64,000 nucleotides of DNA, taken from the NCBI GenBank assembly GCA_963781025.1, contig CAWADU010000003.1, positions 2,337,462 through 2,401,461 of the forward strand. Direction: 5' to 3'. This document shows, piece by piece, positions 1 to 8,968 of the stretch (its first letter is position 1; each line of letters opens with the position of its first letter). The stretch is from Tardibacter sp963781025. GTDB lineage: Bacteria > Pseudomonadota > Alphaproteobacteria > Sphingomonadales > Sphingomonadaceae. A program made the position numbers and the translations under genes. The notes below the pieces were generated by a model. That model was given only the letters and a program-made list of their open reading frames with translations, did not search any database and was not told the origin of the DNA.

Positions 1-18
1 CGGGCACGAGGAGAAGCC

Positions 19-1158
19 ATGCAGTTCGGCATCACTGACGACCAAAGCGCCATTCAGGAGATGGCGCGGCGGTTCACCACCGATGCGATCACGCCCCATG
101 CGGCAAAATGGGACGAGACGCATCATTTTCCCCGTGACGTTGTGAAGGCCGCCGCCGCGCTGGGCTTTGGCGCGATCTATGTCTCGGAAGAATTGGGCGG
201 CATCGGGCTTGGCCGACTGGAATCGGCGCTGATCATGGAGGCGATGGCCTATGGCTGCCCCTCCACTTCGGCCTTCATCTCCATCCACAATATGTCGGCC
301 TGGATGATCGACCGCTTCGGCGGCGCAACGGTGAAGGCCAGATATCTGCCGGGCCTTGTCACCTGCGACCGGCTAGCGAGCTATTGCCTGACCGAGCCGG
401 GGGCGGGTTCCGATGCCGCCTCGCTCAAAACCAGGGCGGTGAAGAACGGTGGCCATTACGTTGTCACCGGGACCAAGGCGTTCATCTCGGGCGGCGGCGT
501 CAATGACGTCTATGTCGTGATGGTCCGCACCGGGGGCGAAGGCGCGAAGGGCATTTCCTGCCTCGTCATCGAAAAGGACATGCCGGGCGTCTCTTTCGGG
601 GCGCCGGAGAAGAAGCTCGGCTGGCATTCGCAGCCCACCGCGCAGGTCAATTTCGATGGTGTTCGCGTGCCGGTCGAAAACCTTGTCGGCAATGAGGGCG
701 ACGGCTTCAAGATCGCCATGGCCGGGCTCGACGGCGGCCGCCTCAATATCGGCGCCTGTTCGCTGGGCGGGGCGCAGCGCTGCCTCGATGAAGCGGTCAA
801 CTACACGAGCGAGCGCAAGCAGTTCGGCCAGCCCATCGCCCATTTCCAGGGGACACAGTTCACCCTTGCCGACATGGAGACAGAGCTTCAGGCCGCGCGC
901 GCATTGTTGTACGCCGCTGCCGTCAAGGTCACCGAAGGTGCGCCCGACAAGACCCGCTTTGCCGCCATGGCCAAGCGTTTTGCGACGGACACCGGGATGC
1001 GGGTCGCGGACCGCGCGCTCCAGTTGCACGGCGGCTACGGCTATCTGATGGATTATCCGATCGAGCGGATTTATCGGGACCTGCGCGTTCACTGCATCCT
1101 TGAAGGAACCAACGAGGTCATGCGGATGATCATCGCCAGGGAGATGCTCCGCCAATGA
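19..1158 (+). CDS. Acyl-CoA dehydrogenase, probably isobutyryl-CoA dehydrogenase
   Basis: A 379-residue FAD-dependent acyl-CoA dehydrogenase, the usual length for the short-chain family. Visible motifs are the flavin/substrate signature YCLTEPGAGSDAAS at about residue 124 and the C-terminal GGYGYLMDYPIERIYRD followed by ILEGTNEV, whose Glu is the likely catalytic base. The next three genes encode a 3-hydroxyisobutyryl-CoA hydrolase, an enoyl-CoA hydratase and a 3-hydroxyisobutyrate dehydrogenase, which together make the valine degradation route. This gene therefore most likely oxidises isobutyryl-CoA to methacrylyl-CoA and passes electrons to ETF. The start ATG follows a GAGGAGAAG ribosome-binding site. 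The stop overlaps the next start by four bases (ATGA), so translation is coupled. A general short-chain acyl-CoA dehydrogenase is the alternative. Confidence 0.88.
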   Translation: MQFGITDDQSAIQEMARRFTTDAITPHAAKWDETHHFPRDVVKAAAALGFGAIYVSEELGGIGLGRLESALIMEAMAYGCPSTSAFISIHNMSAWMIDRFGGATVKARYLPGLVTCDRLASYCLTEPGAGSDAASLKTRAVKNGGHYVVTGTKAFISGGGVNDVYVVMVRTGGEGAKGISCLVIEKDMPGVSFGAPEKKLGWHSQPTAQVNFDGVRVPVENLVGNEGDGFKIAMAGLDGGRLNIGACSLGGAQRCLDEAVNYTSERKQFGQPIAHFQGTQFTLADMETELQAARALLYAAAVKVTEGAPDKTRFAAMAKRFATDTGMRVADRALQLHGGYGYLMDYPIERIYRDLRVHCILEGTNEVMRMIIAREMLRQ

Positions 1159-2213
1159 CCGACGAGGTCCTGATCAGCCGCGAGGGCGCGATCGGCCGCA
1201 TCCGCCTCAACCGCCCGCAGGCGATCCACGCGCTCACGCACCGAATGGTGATGGCGATAAACGCGGCGCTTCTGGAATGGCGCAAGGATGACAGCATCGC
1301 CGCGGTGGTCATCGACCATGCGGAAGGACGAGGCTTTTGTGCGGGCGGCGACATCCGCTTGCTTGCCGACAGTGCGAAGACCGACTGCGTCGAGGCCGAG
1401 CAATTCTATTTCGACGAATACCGGATGAACCATCTGCTGTTCGTCTATGAAAAGCCGATCGTCGCCTTCATCGATGGCATCACCATGGGCGGCGGCGTGG
1501 GGCTTTCGCTTCCCTGCCGTTATCGCGTGGCAACCGAACGGACCATGTTCGCCATGCCTGAAACCGGCATCGGCCTGTTCCCCGACGTCGGCGGCGGCTG
1601 GTTCCTGCCGCGCCTGCCCGGCCGCATGGGCGTGTATCTGGCCCTGACCGGCGGCCGGATCGACGGCGCCGACTGCGTGGCCATCGGGATCGCGACGCAT
1701 TACATGGCGTCCGACGTGCTCGAAGACGTGAAGGCGAGGATCATCGCCGATCCGGCGCGCCTCAAATCCATATTGGATAATGCGAACACAACCCCGCCGG
1801 CGTCGAAAATCGAAGGCCAGCGCGCCGGCATCGACCGGCTTTTCGCCTCGGACCGTTATGAGGATATCCTCGACGCACTTCGGGCGGACGGCTCGGAATG
1901 GGCTGAAAAGCAGCTTTCGGTGCTGGCGGCCAAATCGCCGCAGACGGTCAAGGTCGCGCTCCGCCAGTTGGCGCAGGGCGGTCGGCTGACCGACTTCGCC
2001 GACAACATGCGGATGGAGTACCGCATCGCCTGCCATGTCATCCGCCGCCCGGATTTCGTCGAGGGCGTCCGCGCGGTCATCGTCGACAAGGACAATGCGC
2101 CTAAATGGGAGCCGGCGACGCCGGAAGCCGTTAAGGACACGCTCATCGATTCGCTCTTTGCGCCGCTGTCCGCGGACAGGGAGTGGACACCCTTACCGGA
2201 ACCTGGAGTCTGA
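1155..2213 (+). CDS. 3-hydroxyisobutyryl-CoA hydrolase (crotonase family)
   Basis: A 352-residue crotonase-fold protein, longer than a plain enoyl-CoA hydratase (about 260) and matching the 3-hydroxyisobutyryl-CoA hydrolase subfamily. Oxyanion-hole segments are GRGFCAGGDIRLL at about residue 58 and GITMGGGVGLSLP at about 108. The stretch FAMPETGIGLFPDVGGGWFL carries the Glu/Asp region typical of this hydrolase. It would convert (S)-3-hydroxyisobutyryl-CoA to free 3-hydroxyisobutyrate in valine catabolism, the step between the enoyl-CoA hydratase and the dehydrogenase encoded just downstream. It starts inside the upstream stop and ends three bases before the next ATG, so it belongs to one operon. 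Confidence 0.9.
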   Translation: MTDEVLISREGAIGRIRLNRPQAIHALTHRMVMAINAALLEWRKDDSIAAVVIDHAEGRGFCAGGDIRLLADSAKTDCVEAEQFYFDEYRMNHLLFVYEKPIVAFIDGITMGGGVGLSLPCRYRVATERTMFAMPETGIGLFPDVGGGWFLPRLPGRMGVYLALTGGRIDGADCVAIGIATHYMASDVLEDVKARIIADPARLKSILDNANTTPPASKIEGQRAGIDRLFASDRYEDILDALRADGSEWAEKQLSVLAAKSPQTVKVALRQLAQGGRLTDFADNMRMEYRIACHVIRRPDFVEGVRAVIVDKDNAPKWEPATPEAVKDTLIDSLFAPLSADREWTPLPEPGV

Positions 2214-2216
2214 ACC

Positions 2217-2993
2217 ATGTCCTATGAAACCATCCTTGTCGAACAGCGCGGCGCGGTAACGCTTTTCACGCTTAACCGGCCGCAGGCATTGAACGCGCTC
2301 AACTCACAAATCCTCGCCGATCTGATCCAGGCCTTTGCCGCCTTTGACGCCGACGACAGCCAGCGCTGCGCCGTCATCACCGGAAACGACAAGGCATTCG
2401 CGGCGGGCGCCGACATCAAGGAGATGCAGGACAAGGGCTTTGCCGACATGTTCCGCGCCGACATGTTCGCCGACTGGACCAGCCGGGTTGTCGCGACCCG
2501 CAAGCCGTGGATCGCGGCGGTGGCGGGCTATGCGCTGGGCGGCGGCTGCGAGCTGGCGATGATGGCCGATTTCATCATCGCCGCCGACACCGCCAAATTC
2601 GGCCAGCCCGAAATCAAGCTTGGCGTCGCGCCCGGCATGGGCGGATCGCAGCGGCTGACGCGCGCTGTCGGCAAGGCGAAGGCGATGGAAATGTGCCTGA
2701 CCGGCCGGATGATGGGCGCCGAGGAGGCCGAACGCGCCAGCCTGGTCGCGCGGGTCGTTCCCGCCGCCGAGTTGCTGGATGACGCGATGAAAACCGCCGC
2801 CGTCATCGCCGCGATGCCGCCGCTTGCCGCGCTGGTGAACAAGGAAATGGTCAACCTCGCCTTCGAAACGGGGCTGCTCCAGGGCATCTACACCGAACGT
2901 CGCCTGTTCCAGGGACTGACCGCCACCGAGGACAAGCAGGAAGGCATGGCTGCCTTTGTCGAAAAGCGCGCGGGGGAATGGAAGGGGCGGTAA
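2217..2993 (+). CDS. Enoyl-CoA hydratase
   Basis: A 258-residue crotonase. Motifs are NDKAFAAGADIKEM at about residue 59, with the oxyanion-hole Ala/Gly, and YALGGGCELAMMADFI at about 102. FGQPEIKLGVAPGMGGSQRL at about 132 holds the catalytic Glu pair of true hydratases. It hydrates 2-enoyl-CoA. In this operon the natural substrate is methacrylyl-CoA, giving 3-hydroxyisobutyryl-CoA, although the family is also used in fatty-acid beta-oxidation. The ATG lies three bases after the hydrolase stop. Length and motifs are complete with nothing unusual. Confidence 0.92.
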   Translation: MSYETILVEQRGAVTLFTLNRPQALNALNSQILADLIQAFAAFDADDSQRCAVITGNDKAFAAGADIKEMQDKGFADMFRADMFADWTSRVVATRKPWIAAVAGYALGGGCELAMMADFIIAADTAKFGQPEIKLGVAPGMGGSQRLTRAVGKAKAMEMCLTGRMMGAEEAERASLVARVVPAAELLDDAMKTAAVIAAMPPLAALVNKEMVNLAFETGLLQGIYTERRLFQGLTATEDKQEGMAAFVEKRAGEWKGR

Positions 2994-3036
2994 CCAGTCC
3001 GGGGTCCTGCCCCGCCCGACGCAGAGAGGATTGACC

Positions 3037-3927
3037 ATGAAGATCGCGTTCATTGGCCTCGGCAACATGGGCGGCGGCATGGCCGCGAATCTGGTGAAGG
3101 CGGGCCATGAGGTCGCCGCCTTCGACCTGTCCGAAGCAGCCCTTGCGAAGGCCGAGGAGGCCGGATGCGTCCGCTCCGCCTCGACGTCGGCCGCCACCGC
3201 GAGTGCGGATGCGGTCGTCACCATGCTGCCCGCCGGCAAGCATGTGCGCGCGGTCTATGCGGGAGAGATTCTGGAAGCGGCAAAGCCCGGAACGCTGCTG
3301 CTGGACTGCTCGACCATCGATGTCGCCAGCGCGCGCGCGGTGGGTGAGGCGGCAGGCCAAAGGGGCTTCGAATTTGTCGATGCGCCTGTATCGGGCGGGA
3401 TAGCGGCGGCCAATGCGGGCACGCTTACCTTCATGGTCGGCGGCACGGACGCGGCTTTCGCCCGGGCGCAGCCGATCCTGGCCCAGATGGGCAAGGCGGT
3501 GATCCATGCGGGCGCGCTTGGCGCGGGTCAGGCGGCGAAGATCTGCAATAACATGTTGCTTGGCGCGACGATGATCGCGACCTGCGAGGCCTTTGCCCTT
3601 GCCGTCAGGTTAGGGCTCGATCTCCAGACTTTCTACGACATCTCGTCGAAGGCGAGCGGGCAGAGCTGGTCGATGACCAGCTATTGCCCGGTCCCCGGCG
3701 TGGGGCCGGAATCGCCTGCCGACCGCAATTACGACGGCGGTTTTGCCGCCGCGCTTCAGTTGAAGGACCTGAAGCTGGCCGTGGAGGCAGCGCACAGCGT
3801 CGATGCGAGCGTGCCGATGGGCGCGGCCGCGCAAGCGCTCTATCAGGCGTTCGCCAACCTCGGCGGTGGCGGGAAGGATTTTTCCGCGATCATCAAGATG
3901 CTGGATGGCAGCTGGCCGGCGAAGTAA
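3037..3927 (+). CDS. mmsB: 3-hydroxyisobutyrate dehydrogenase
   Basis: A 296-residue NAD-dependent beta-hydroxyacid dehydrogenase that oxidises 3-hydroxyisobutyrate to methylmalonate semialdehyde. The N-terminus has the dinucleotide motif IGLGNMGGGMAANLVKAGHE. DAPVSGGIAAANAGTL at about residue 117 is the family substrate-binding signature, and GAGQAAKICNN at about 165 holds the catalytic Lys and Asn. The start chosen is the ATG at 3037 behind AGAGGA; an in-frame extension upstream to 2956 overlaps the previous gene and lacks homology. It closes the four-gene valine operon, 43 bases after the hydratase stop. The methylmalonate semialdehyde dehydrogenase is not in the window and may lie upstream of base 1. 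Confidence 0.93.
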   Translation: MKIAFIGLGNMGGGMAANLVKAGHEVAAFDLSEAALAKAEEAGCVRSASTSAATASADAVVTMLPAGKHVRAVYAGEILEAAKPGTLLLDCSTIDVASARAVGEAAGQRGFEFVDAPVSGGIAAANAGTLTFMVGGTDAAFARAQPILAQMGKAVIHAGALGAGQAAKICNNMLLGATMIATCEAFALAVRLGLDLQTFYDISSKASGQSWSMTSYCPVPGVGPESPADRNYDGGFAAALQLKDLKLAVEAAHSVDASVPMGAAAQALYQAFANLGGGGKDFSAIIKMLDGSWPAK

Positions 3928-3996
3928 CTTTTTCTGCCATTTTTCCCGTGAAAGCGGCTATCGGGCTGCCGTCAGCGTTCCCACGGGAGTTTCGTC

Positions 3997-4854
3997 ATGA
4001 GCCAGTGCTTCATCATCCGCCTGTCGTGCCGCGATCGGCCCGGCATCGTCGCGGCGGTTGCCACGCGGCTGTTCGAGGCAGGGTTCAACATCCGGGATTC
4101 GCAGCAATTCAATGACGGTGAAACCGGGCGCTTCTTTGTGCGCATCCTGTTCGACCGGGGCGATCCGATCGATGAAGCCGGCGTTGCGGCGGTGATGCAG
4201 CCGGTGGTCGAAGCCTTTGAGATGGATTTCACCGTTCATGACGTGCGCCGCCGCCGCCGGGTGCTGCTGCTCGCCTCAAGGTTCGACCACTGCCTGGCCG
4301 ATCTGCTGTACCGCTGGCGGACCGGAGAGCTGGAGATGGATGTCGCCGGGATCATATCCAATCACGGGCGCGCAACCTTCGCCCATCTCGATTTCGGTGA
4401 CATTCCGTTTCACCATCTTCCTGTCGAAAAGGACGGGAAAGCGGAACAAGAGGCGCAGGTCTGGCAAATCGTGCAGGACAGCGGGGCCGATCTGGTCGTG
4501 CTCGCGCGCTATATGCAGATATTGTCGGATGACCTGTCGGGGAAGCTGGTGGGCCGTTGCATCAACATCCACCACAGCTTCCTGCCCGGATTCAAGGGGG
4601 CAAGGCCCTATCATCAGGCCCATGATCGCGGCGTCAAGATCATTGGCGCGACCGCGCATTATGTGACGTCCGATCTCGATGAAGGGCCGATCATCGCGCA
4701 GGACGTGGAACACATCAGCCACCGTGACGCGCCAGACCAGCTCGTCCGCAAGGGCCGGGACATCGAGCGCCGGGTCCTTGCCCGCGCCGTGCGTTATCAC
4801 CTGGAAGACCGGGTGCTGATCAACGGGTCAAAGACGGTGGTGTTTCCGGAATAG
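3997..4854 (+). CDS. purU: Formyltetrahydrofolate deformylase
   Basis: A 285-residue protein with an N-terminal ACT domain (about residues 5-85, beginning CFIIRLSCRDRPGIVAAVA) and a C-terminal formyltransferase fold. The catalytic elements of the hydrolase are visible: ISNHGRA at about 114, NIHHSFLPGFKGARPYHQA near residue 190 (Asn/His), and TSDLDEGPIIAQ (Asp) at about 224. It hydrolyses 10-formyl-THF to formate and THF, balancing one-carbon pools and supplying formate to PurT. It stands alone, 69 bases after the valine operon, and convergent to the acetyltransferase gene that follows. Length matches the family. Confidence 0.93.
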   Translation: MSQCFIIRLSCRDRPGIVAAVATRLFEAGFNIRDSQQFNDGETGRFFVRILFDRGDPIDEAGVAAVMQPVVEAFEMDFTVHDVRRRRRVLLLASRFDHCLADLLYRWRTGELEMDVAGIISNHGRATFAHLDFGDIPFHHLPVEKDGKAEQEAQVWQIVQDSGADLVVLARYMQILSDDLSGKLVGRCINIHHSFLPGFKGARPYHQAHDRGVKIIGATAHYVTSDLDEGPIIAQDVEHISHRDAPDQLVRKGRDIERRVLARAVRYHLEDRVLINGSKTVVFPE

Positions 4855-4893
4855 GCGGGCGGTAATGCGCGGCAAGGGGACGGAAAGCCCCGA

Positions 4894-5415
4894 TCACCGC
4901 CGGAAAATATATTCCTCATCCTCCCAGCGCCCGACAAGGAATTTATAGTCACCGACCTTCGAAAAACCGAGCGATTTGTATAGCGCCTGCGCCTTGAGAT
5001 TGCCTGACCATACCCCAAGCCAGACAGAGCCGGGCCGGGTCTTTGCAAGGTGGTCGATCGCGATCGAAAGCAGCCGCTTGCCAAGACCAAGGCCCTGCGC
5101 CTCACCCAGCACATAGAGCTGATACAGCTCTCCCTGATCCGGGGAGGCATTCGGATGCGGAAGCTTGCACCCGCCGATGTGGGCGTAACCGATCAATCTT
5201 CCTCCGGCTTCTGCCACCCAGGTCGCCTTGTGCGGGTCGGCCAGTTCGGCGGCGACACGAGAGACGCTGTAGTGCGCGGCCTCGAAGGCGGCGAGATCGT
5301 CGGGAGGATAGGGAATGGCAAAGCCGTCCAGGAAAGTCTCGCGGAACGTCTGGAGCTTCAATCTGGAAAGAGGCTCGGCATCCTCTGGCAGCGCCGCTCG
5401 GATCAAGGTTTCCAT
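4894..5415 (-). CDS. GNAT family N-acetyltransferase
   Basis: A 173-residue GNAT acetyltransferase. The acetyl-CoA pyrophosphate loop reads AQGLGLGKRLLSIAI (about residues 107-121), after the beta strand ELYQLYVL. The C-terminal motif B includes NLKAQALYKSLGFSKVGDY. The substrate cannot be deduced. The overall pattern, starting IRAALPEDAEPLSRLKLQTF, resembles uncharacterised small-molecule or amino-terminal acetylases of alphaproteobacteria. It is transcribed alone on the minus strand, convergent with purU. Confidence 0.82.
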   Translation of the reverse strand: METLIRAALPEDAEPLSRLKLQTFRETFLDGFAIPYPPDDLAAFEAAHYSVSRVAAELADPHKATWVAEAGGRLIGYAHIGGCKLPHPNASPDQGELYQLYVLGEAQGLGLGKRLLSIAIDHLAKTRPGSVWLGVWSGNLKAQALYKSLGFSKVGDYKFLVGRWEDEEYIFRR

Positions 5416-5511
5416 TGCGCGAACTTTAGCCGAGGGGCGGCGCCAGGAGAATGCAATAAACGGCGACCACGAACGAACGCCCGTGCGGAGATCGATCTCG
5501 CCTCGCGCCCC

Positions 5512-6615
5512 TCAATAGAGGAACATCGGCATGCCTTCGACGCGCATCAGCTTCGCGCGGTAATGCGCGGGGTCGTAGAGCGCCGACACATCGACCGATT
5601 TTTTGCCTTCAAGCAGCGTCGCGGCCGGGACATGGCAGTAATTGCCGTCCCTCAACGCAACCATCCGCCCGTGCTTGCCCTGCTGCAAAAGCTGGACGGC
5701 GAGACCGCCGAATGCAAAACCGACCATCCGGTCCATCGCATCGGGTTCGCCTGCGCGCATCAGATAGGCAAGTTCCTGGACAACCGTGCCGACCCCGGTG
5801 CGCTCTTCGATCTGCCGGGCGAGGCGATGACCTACCCCGGCATCGTTGCGCTGGGTCGCGGACTGGCCGATCTGGCTCGTCCCATTAGGGTCATCGCTCG
5901 ACAAACGCGCACCTTCGGAGATCACACACACCGCATAGTTGGTCGGCCGGGATTTCCTGTCGGCGACCAGCAGCGGCAACAACACGTCGAGGTCGGCGGG
6001 CACTTCGGCGATGATCGTGCGGTCGACCTGCGCGAGGAAGCCGGAAAGCAGTGCGGTTTCACCCGATCTTCTGCCGAACAGTTCGATGACGGCGATGCGT
6101 TCGTGGCTTTCGGTCGTCGTCCTCAATGCATTGATCGCTTCCACAGACCGGCTGACTGCGGTTGAAAAGCCGATGCAATAGTCGGTGCCGTAAACGTCGT
6201 TGTCCATCGTCTTTGGCACCGAGATGACGGGATAGCCGAGGCTTGCGAGATGCGCGGAAAAGCGCAGCGTGCCGTCGCCGCCAAGGGTGATCATCGCATC
6301 CACGCCCAGCGTCTTCAGGACATTGAGGACATGGCTGGTCTGGTCGCCGGACTTTTCCGTGCGCGGATCGACGCGAGAGGTATGCAGCATGGTGCCGCCC
6401 ATCCGGTCGATGCCGCGCACCGCCTCGCGGTCGAGCCGATAGGTGTTGGCGGCGACGCTTGCCGGATCGGTCGGGTCGATTCTGAGAAACCCCTGCCAGC
6501 CGCGCCGGAAGCCGAGCACTTCCCAGCCAAGGTCCAGCGCGGACAGCGTGACCGACCGGATGCAGGCGTTGAGGCCGGGCACATCGCCGCCGCCGGTCAG
6601 TATCCCGATACGCAT
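5512..6615 (-). CDS. 6-phosphofructokinase
   Basis: A 367-residue phosphofructokinase-family enzyme. ATP-loop GILTGGGDVPGLNA is at the extreme N-terminus, the nucleotide motif ITLGGDGTLRFS at about residue 109, and the catalytic loop VPKTMDNDVYGTDYCIGFST at about 135. The residue after GGD is Gly, favouring ATP. The loop has PKT instead of the PGT of the Escherichia coli enzyme, a combination known in atypical ATP-dependent enzymes; pyrophosphate-dependent members have Asp after GGD. It phosphorylates fructose 6-phosphate in glycolysis. Many sphingomonads rely on the Entner-Doudoroff route, so its flux role is uncertain. It is divergent from the MATE gene, with starts 54 bases apart. Confidence 0.88.
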   Translation of the reverse strand: MRIGILTGGGDVPGLNACIRSVTLSALDLGWEVLGFRRGWQGFLRIDPTDPASVAANTYRLDREAVRGIDRMGGTMLHTSRVDPRTEKSGDQTSHVLNVLKTLGVDAMITLGGDGTLRFSAHLASLGYPVISVPKTMDNDVYGTDYCIGFSTAVSRSVEAINALRTTTESHERIAVIELFGRRSGETALLSGFLAQVDRTIIAEVPADLDVLLPLLVADRKSRPTNYAVCVISEGARLSSDDPNGTSQIGQSATQRNDAGVGHRLARQIEERTGVGTVVQELAYLMRAGEPDAMDRMVGFAFGGLAVQLLQQGKHGRMVALRDGNYCHVPAATLLEGKKSVDVSALYDPAHYRAKLMRVEGMPMFLY

Positions 6616-6669
6616 GCCACTATCCTTTTTCCTTTCGGCGTTCCGGTCACTGGTCTATCCGTCCGGGCC

Positions 6670-8049
6670 ATGCGGCTCAACCATGGTGAAATACGGGGCG
6701 AGGCGAAGCGTCTGCTGGCGCTGGCCTGGCCCGTGATGCTGACGTCGCTCAACTGGACGCTTCTGCACCTGATCGATGTCGCGGTCGTGGGACGGGTCAG
6801 CACGCATGAACTGGGCGCGCTCGCGGCGGGGCGGGCGCTCACCTATGTCACGATCGTCGTCGGCATCGCGATCCTGTCGGGCGTTCTCGTATTCACTTCG
6901 CGCGCGGATGGCGCCGGCGATCTGCGCCGGTGCGGTTCGATATTTCGCGAGGGGTTGCTGCTGGCGCTGGCGATGGGCGTGCTTTGTATGGTGGTGCTGC
7001 TGGTCTGGGCCGAATCGCTGGTTCGCGGCGCGGGAATAGCGGCTGATCTGGTGCCGGGTGGAACGCGCGTGGTGCGGGCGATGGCGCTCAGCTATCCGCC
7101 ACAGTTCGTGCTCTGCGCGGCCGCCTACACGCTTGAAGGCGTCAGCCGCCCGCAGCGGCCGATGGTGGTCAATCTCATCATGCTCCCGATCAATGCGGTG
7201 CTTGCCTGGGCCTGGGCGGGCGGTCACCTGGGATTCCCCGAGGAAGGCGCGGCGGGCGCTGCGCTGGCGACGGCCGTGACCTCGGTCTTCGGCGTGGTTG
7301 CGATGATATTTGCGGTCTGGACGCTGCCGCGAGCCCGTCAGATGGGGGTGCGAGACCTATCGTTTTCTGCCTGGCGCGGGGCGCTGCGGGGCGTCGGCCG
7401 CCTCATGCTGTTCGGCCTGGTGCCCGCGATTGCCTCGGGTCTGGAGCTGATGGGGTTCAGCTGGCTGATCGTGTTGTCGACGCAACTGGGAGCGGTTGCC
7501 GCCGCCGCATTCCAGATGGTGTTCTCGCTGCACAATCTGGCGTTTGCCATCGCGCTTGGCTTCGGGTCGGCGGCTAGCGTCAGAGTCGGCAACGCCGTCG
7601 GCACGGGCACGCCCGAGAAAGCCCTGCCGCGCAGCCTTATCGCCGCCGCGCTGGTCATCGCGGCGCTGGGGTGCGTCAGCTTCGTCCTTATGTTGGACCC
7701 GGCGACGATTCTGTGGCCTTTTTCCAGCGATGACCGGGTGCTGATGCTGGCTGTTGCCATGCTGACGGTGTGGTCGCCGTTCATCCTGTTCGACGGCATC
7801 CAGATCGTGTTCGTCTATGCGCTGCGGTCGGTCGGCGACCAGGTGGCCGCCGGCATCAACGGCATAGTTGCCTTCTTCTGTGTCACCAGCGGCCTTGGCT
7901 GGCTGCTTACCCGGCATTATCAGATCGGGCCAATGGCGCTTGTCTACGCGTCCGGAGCGGGCATGGTGGTCGCGGCGCTGTTGCAGGCCGGACGAATGCT
8001 GGTCGTCAGTGCGCGGCCGCGGTCTGGAAGCTCAGGCGCATCCGGTTAG
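6670..8049 (+). CDS. MATE family efflux transporter
   Basis: A 459-residue inner-membrane protein with about twelve hydrophobic helices arranged as two MATE repeats. The first begins EAKRLLALAWPVMLTSLNW with the LIDVAVVGRVSTHELGALAA segment typical of NorM/DinF-like proteins; the second begins near GVGRLMLFGLVPAIASGLEL. It would export drugs or metabolites by Na+ or H+ antiport. The start chosen is the ATG at 6670 because homology begins there. An open frame extends upstream to 6250 but lies antisense to the phosphofructokinase gene. The 3' end overlaps the converging zinc-ribbon gene by 44 bases. Confidence 0.88.
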   Translation: MRLNHGEIRGEAKRLLALAWPVMLTSLNWTLLHLIDVAVVGRVSTHELGALAAGRALTYVTIVVGIAILSGVLVFTSRADGAGDLRRCGSIFREGLLLALAMGVLCMVVLLVWAESLVRGAGIAADLVPGGTRVVRAMALSYPPQFVLCAAAYTLEGVSRPQRPMVVNLIMLPINAVLAWAWAGGHLGFPEEGAAGAALATAVTSVFGVVAMIFAVWTLPRARQMGVRDLSFSAWRGALRGVGRLMLFGLVPAIASGLELMGFSWLIVLSTQLGAVAAAAFQMVFSLHNLAFAIALGFGSAASVRVGNAVGTGTPEKALPRSLIAAALVIAALGCVSFVLMLDPATILWPFSSDDRVLMLAVAMLTVWSPFILFDGIQIVFVYALRSVGDQVAAGINGIVAFFCVTSGLGWLLTRHYQIGPMALVYASGAGMVVAALLQAGRMLVVSARPRSGSSGASG

Positions 8050-8802
8050 CCTCCTGCGGCACGTCGACGGTGACGCCGTCGAACGGCATCGACGATCCCG
8101 CCCCAAGGTTGGGCGCAGGCGCTGGTATAGTCCAGGCGTAGATCGGCTTTCCGTCGCTGGTCAGAAGTTCGGCCCTGATATCCGGCACCCAAAGCGTAGA
8201 CGATGTCGGATTGTCGATCCGGCCGGTGACGGTCAGGATCTCGTGCCCGCTCATCAGCCGCCGCCGTTCGGGAGCGCCGGTTGGAGCCAGCCGCAACAGC
8301 GAAGCCGGTTCGCCGACCAGGGCCCGCCCATTCAGCCGCGCGGAAACGCCGTCGATTCCCCCAGCATGAAAAGGCCGATGTTCAGCCCGATCAGCGCGAC
8401 CGCCACGCTGACCGCCGTGATCGTCCACATCCGGGCAGGATTGCGCCGGGGGCGAAACGGCGGCTCATGGGCAAAAGGCGTAATCGCGGGCAGGACGGCG
8501 GGACCCGCTGCTACGGGCGTTGCCGCGGGCACGGCGCGCGACGGTGCGGTATCGGCCACCCAGGAAGGCGGCGGCGGTGGTGCTTCTGCAACCGAAGCGA
8601 CCGCGGGTTCGGCGCGGGACGCAACGGCGGCGGCGACCACCTGCGCCCCCGTGTCGACCAGATCGCGACCGCTTTGTTCGGCTGGTGGAAGCTGGAACCA
8701 GCTGTGCTTGCATGAAGCGCAGCGAACCTTGCGGCCGCCGGGGCCGATGGCCGTATCAGGTACAAGATAACGCGTCCCGCAACTCGGACAGGTCAGCATC
8801 AT
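8006..8802 (-). pseudogene. Zinc-ribbon (MJ0042/DUF3426-type) membrane protein, interrupted by a one-base frameshift
   Basis: The N-terminal part starts MMLTCPSCGTRYLVPDTAIG and has two CxxC pairs (CPSCG, CASCKHSWFQ), the MJ0042 zinc ribbon. A Pro/Ala-rich linker and one transmembrane helix follow (MWTITAVSVAVALIGLNIGL). This frame stops just after the helix. The C-terminal domain (SGHEILTVTGRIDNPTS through VPQEANRMRLSF) continues in the -1 frame. The frames meet at a run of five C on the plus strand (8358-8362); one further base would rejoin them as FMLGGIDGVSARLNG. The protein family is common in sphingomonads beside ftsE and its function is unknown. A miscounted homopolymer is more likely than true decay. 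It is divergent from ftsE. Confidence 0.75.
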
Positions 8803-8968
8803 CGCGTCAACTCGCACCCATTCCAGATTGATCCCATGCGTCCTTTTGCGGTGCCCTGGCCGAAATCGGAACGCCGCTGCACTAGAGGACATCCGACCGC
8901 TGGACGCAAGCCTCGGCATCGTGCCAAACAGAGATAAAGAAGCAGGCGGGGGCAGATCAGTTACGGCA

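Noticed and set aside
6250..6669. N-terminal extension of the MATE gene by 140 codons
   Set aside because: The extension lies antisense to the phosphofructokinase gene and has no membrane or domain character; MATE homology begins at 6670.
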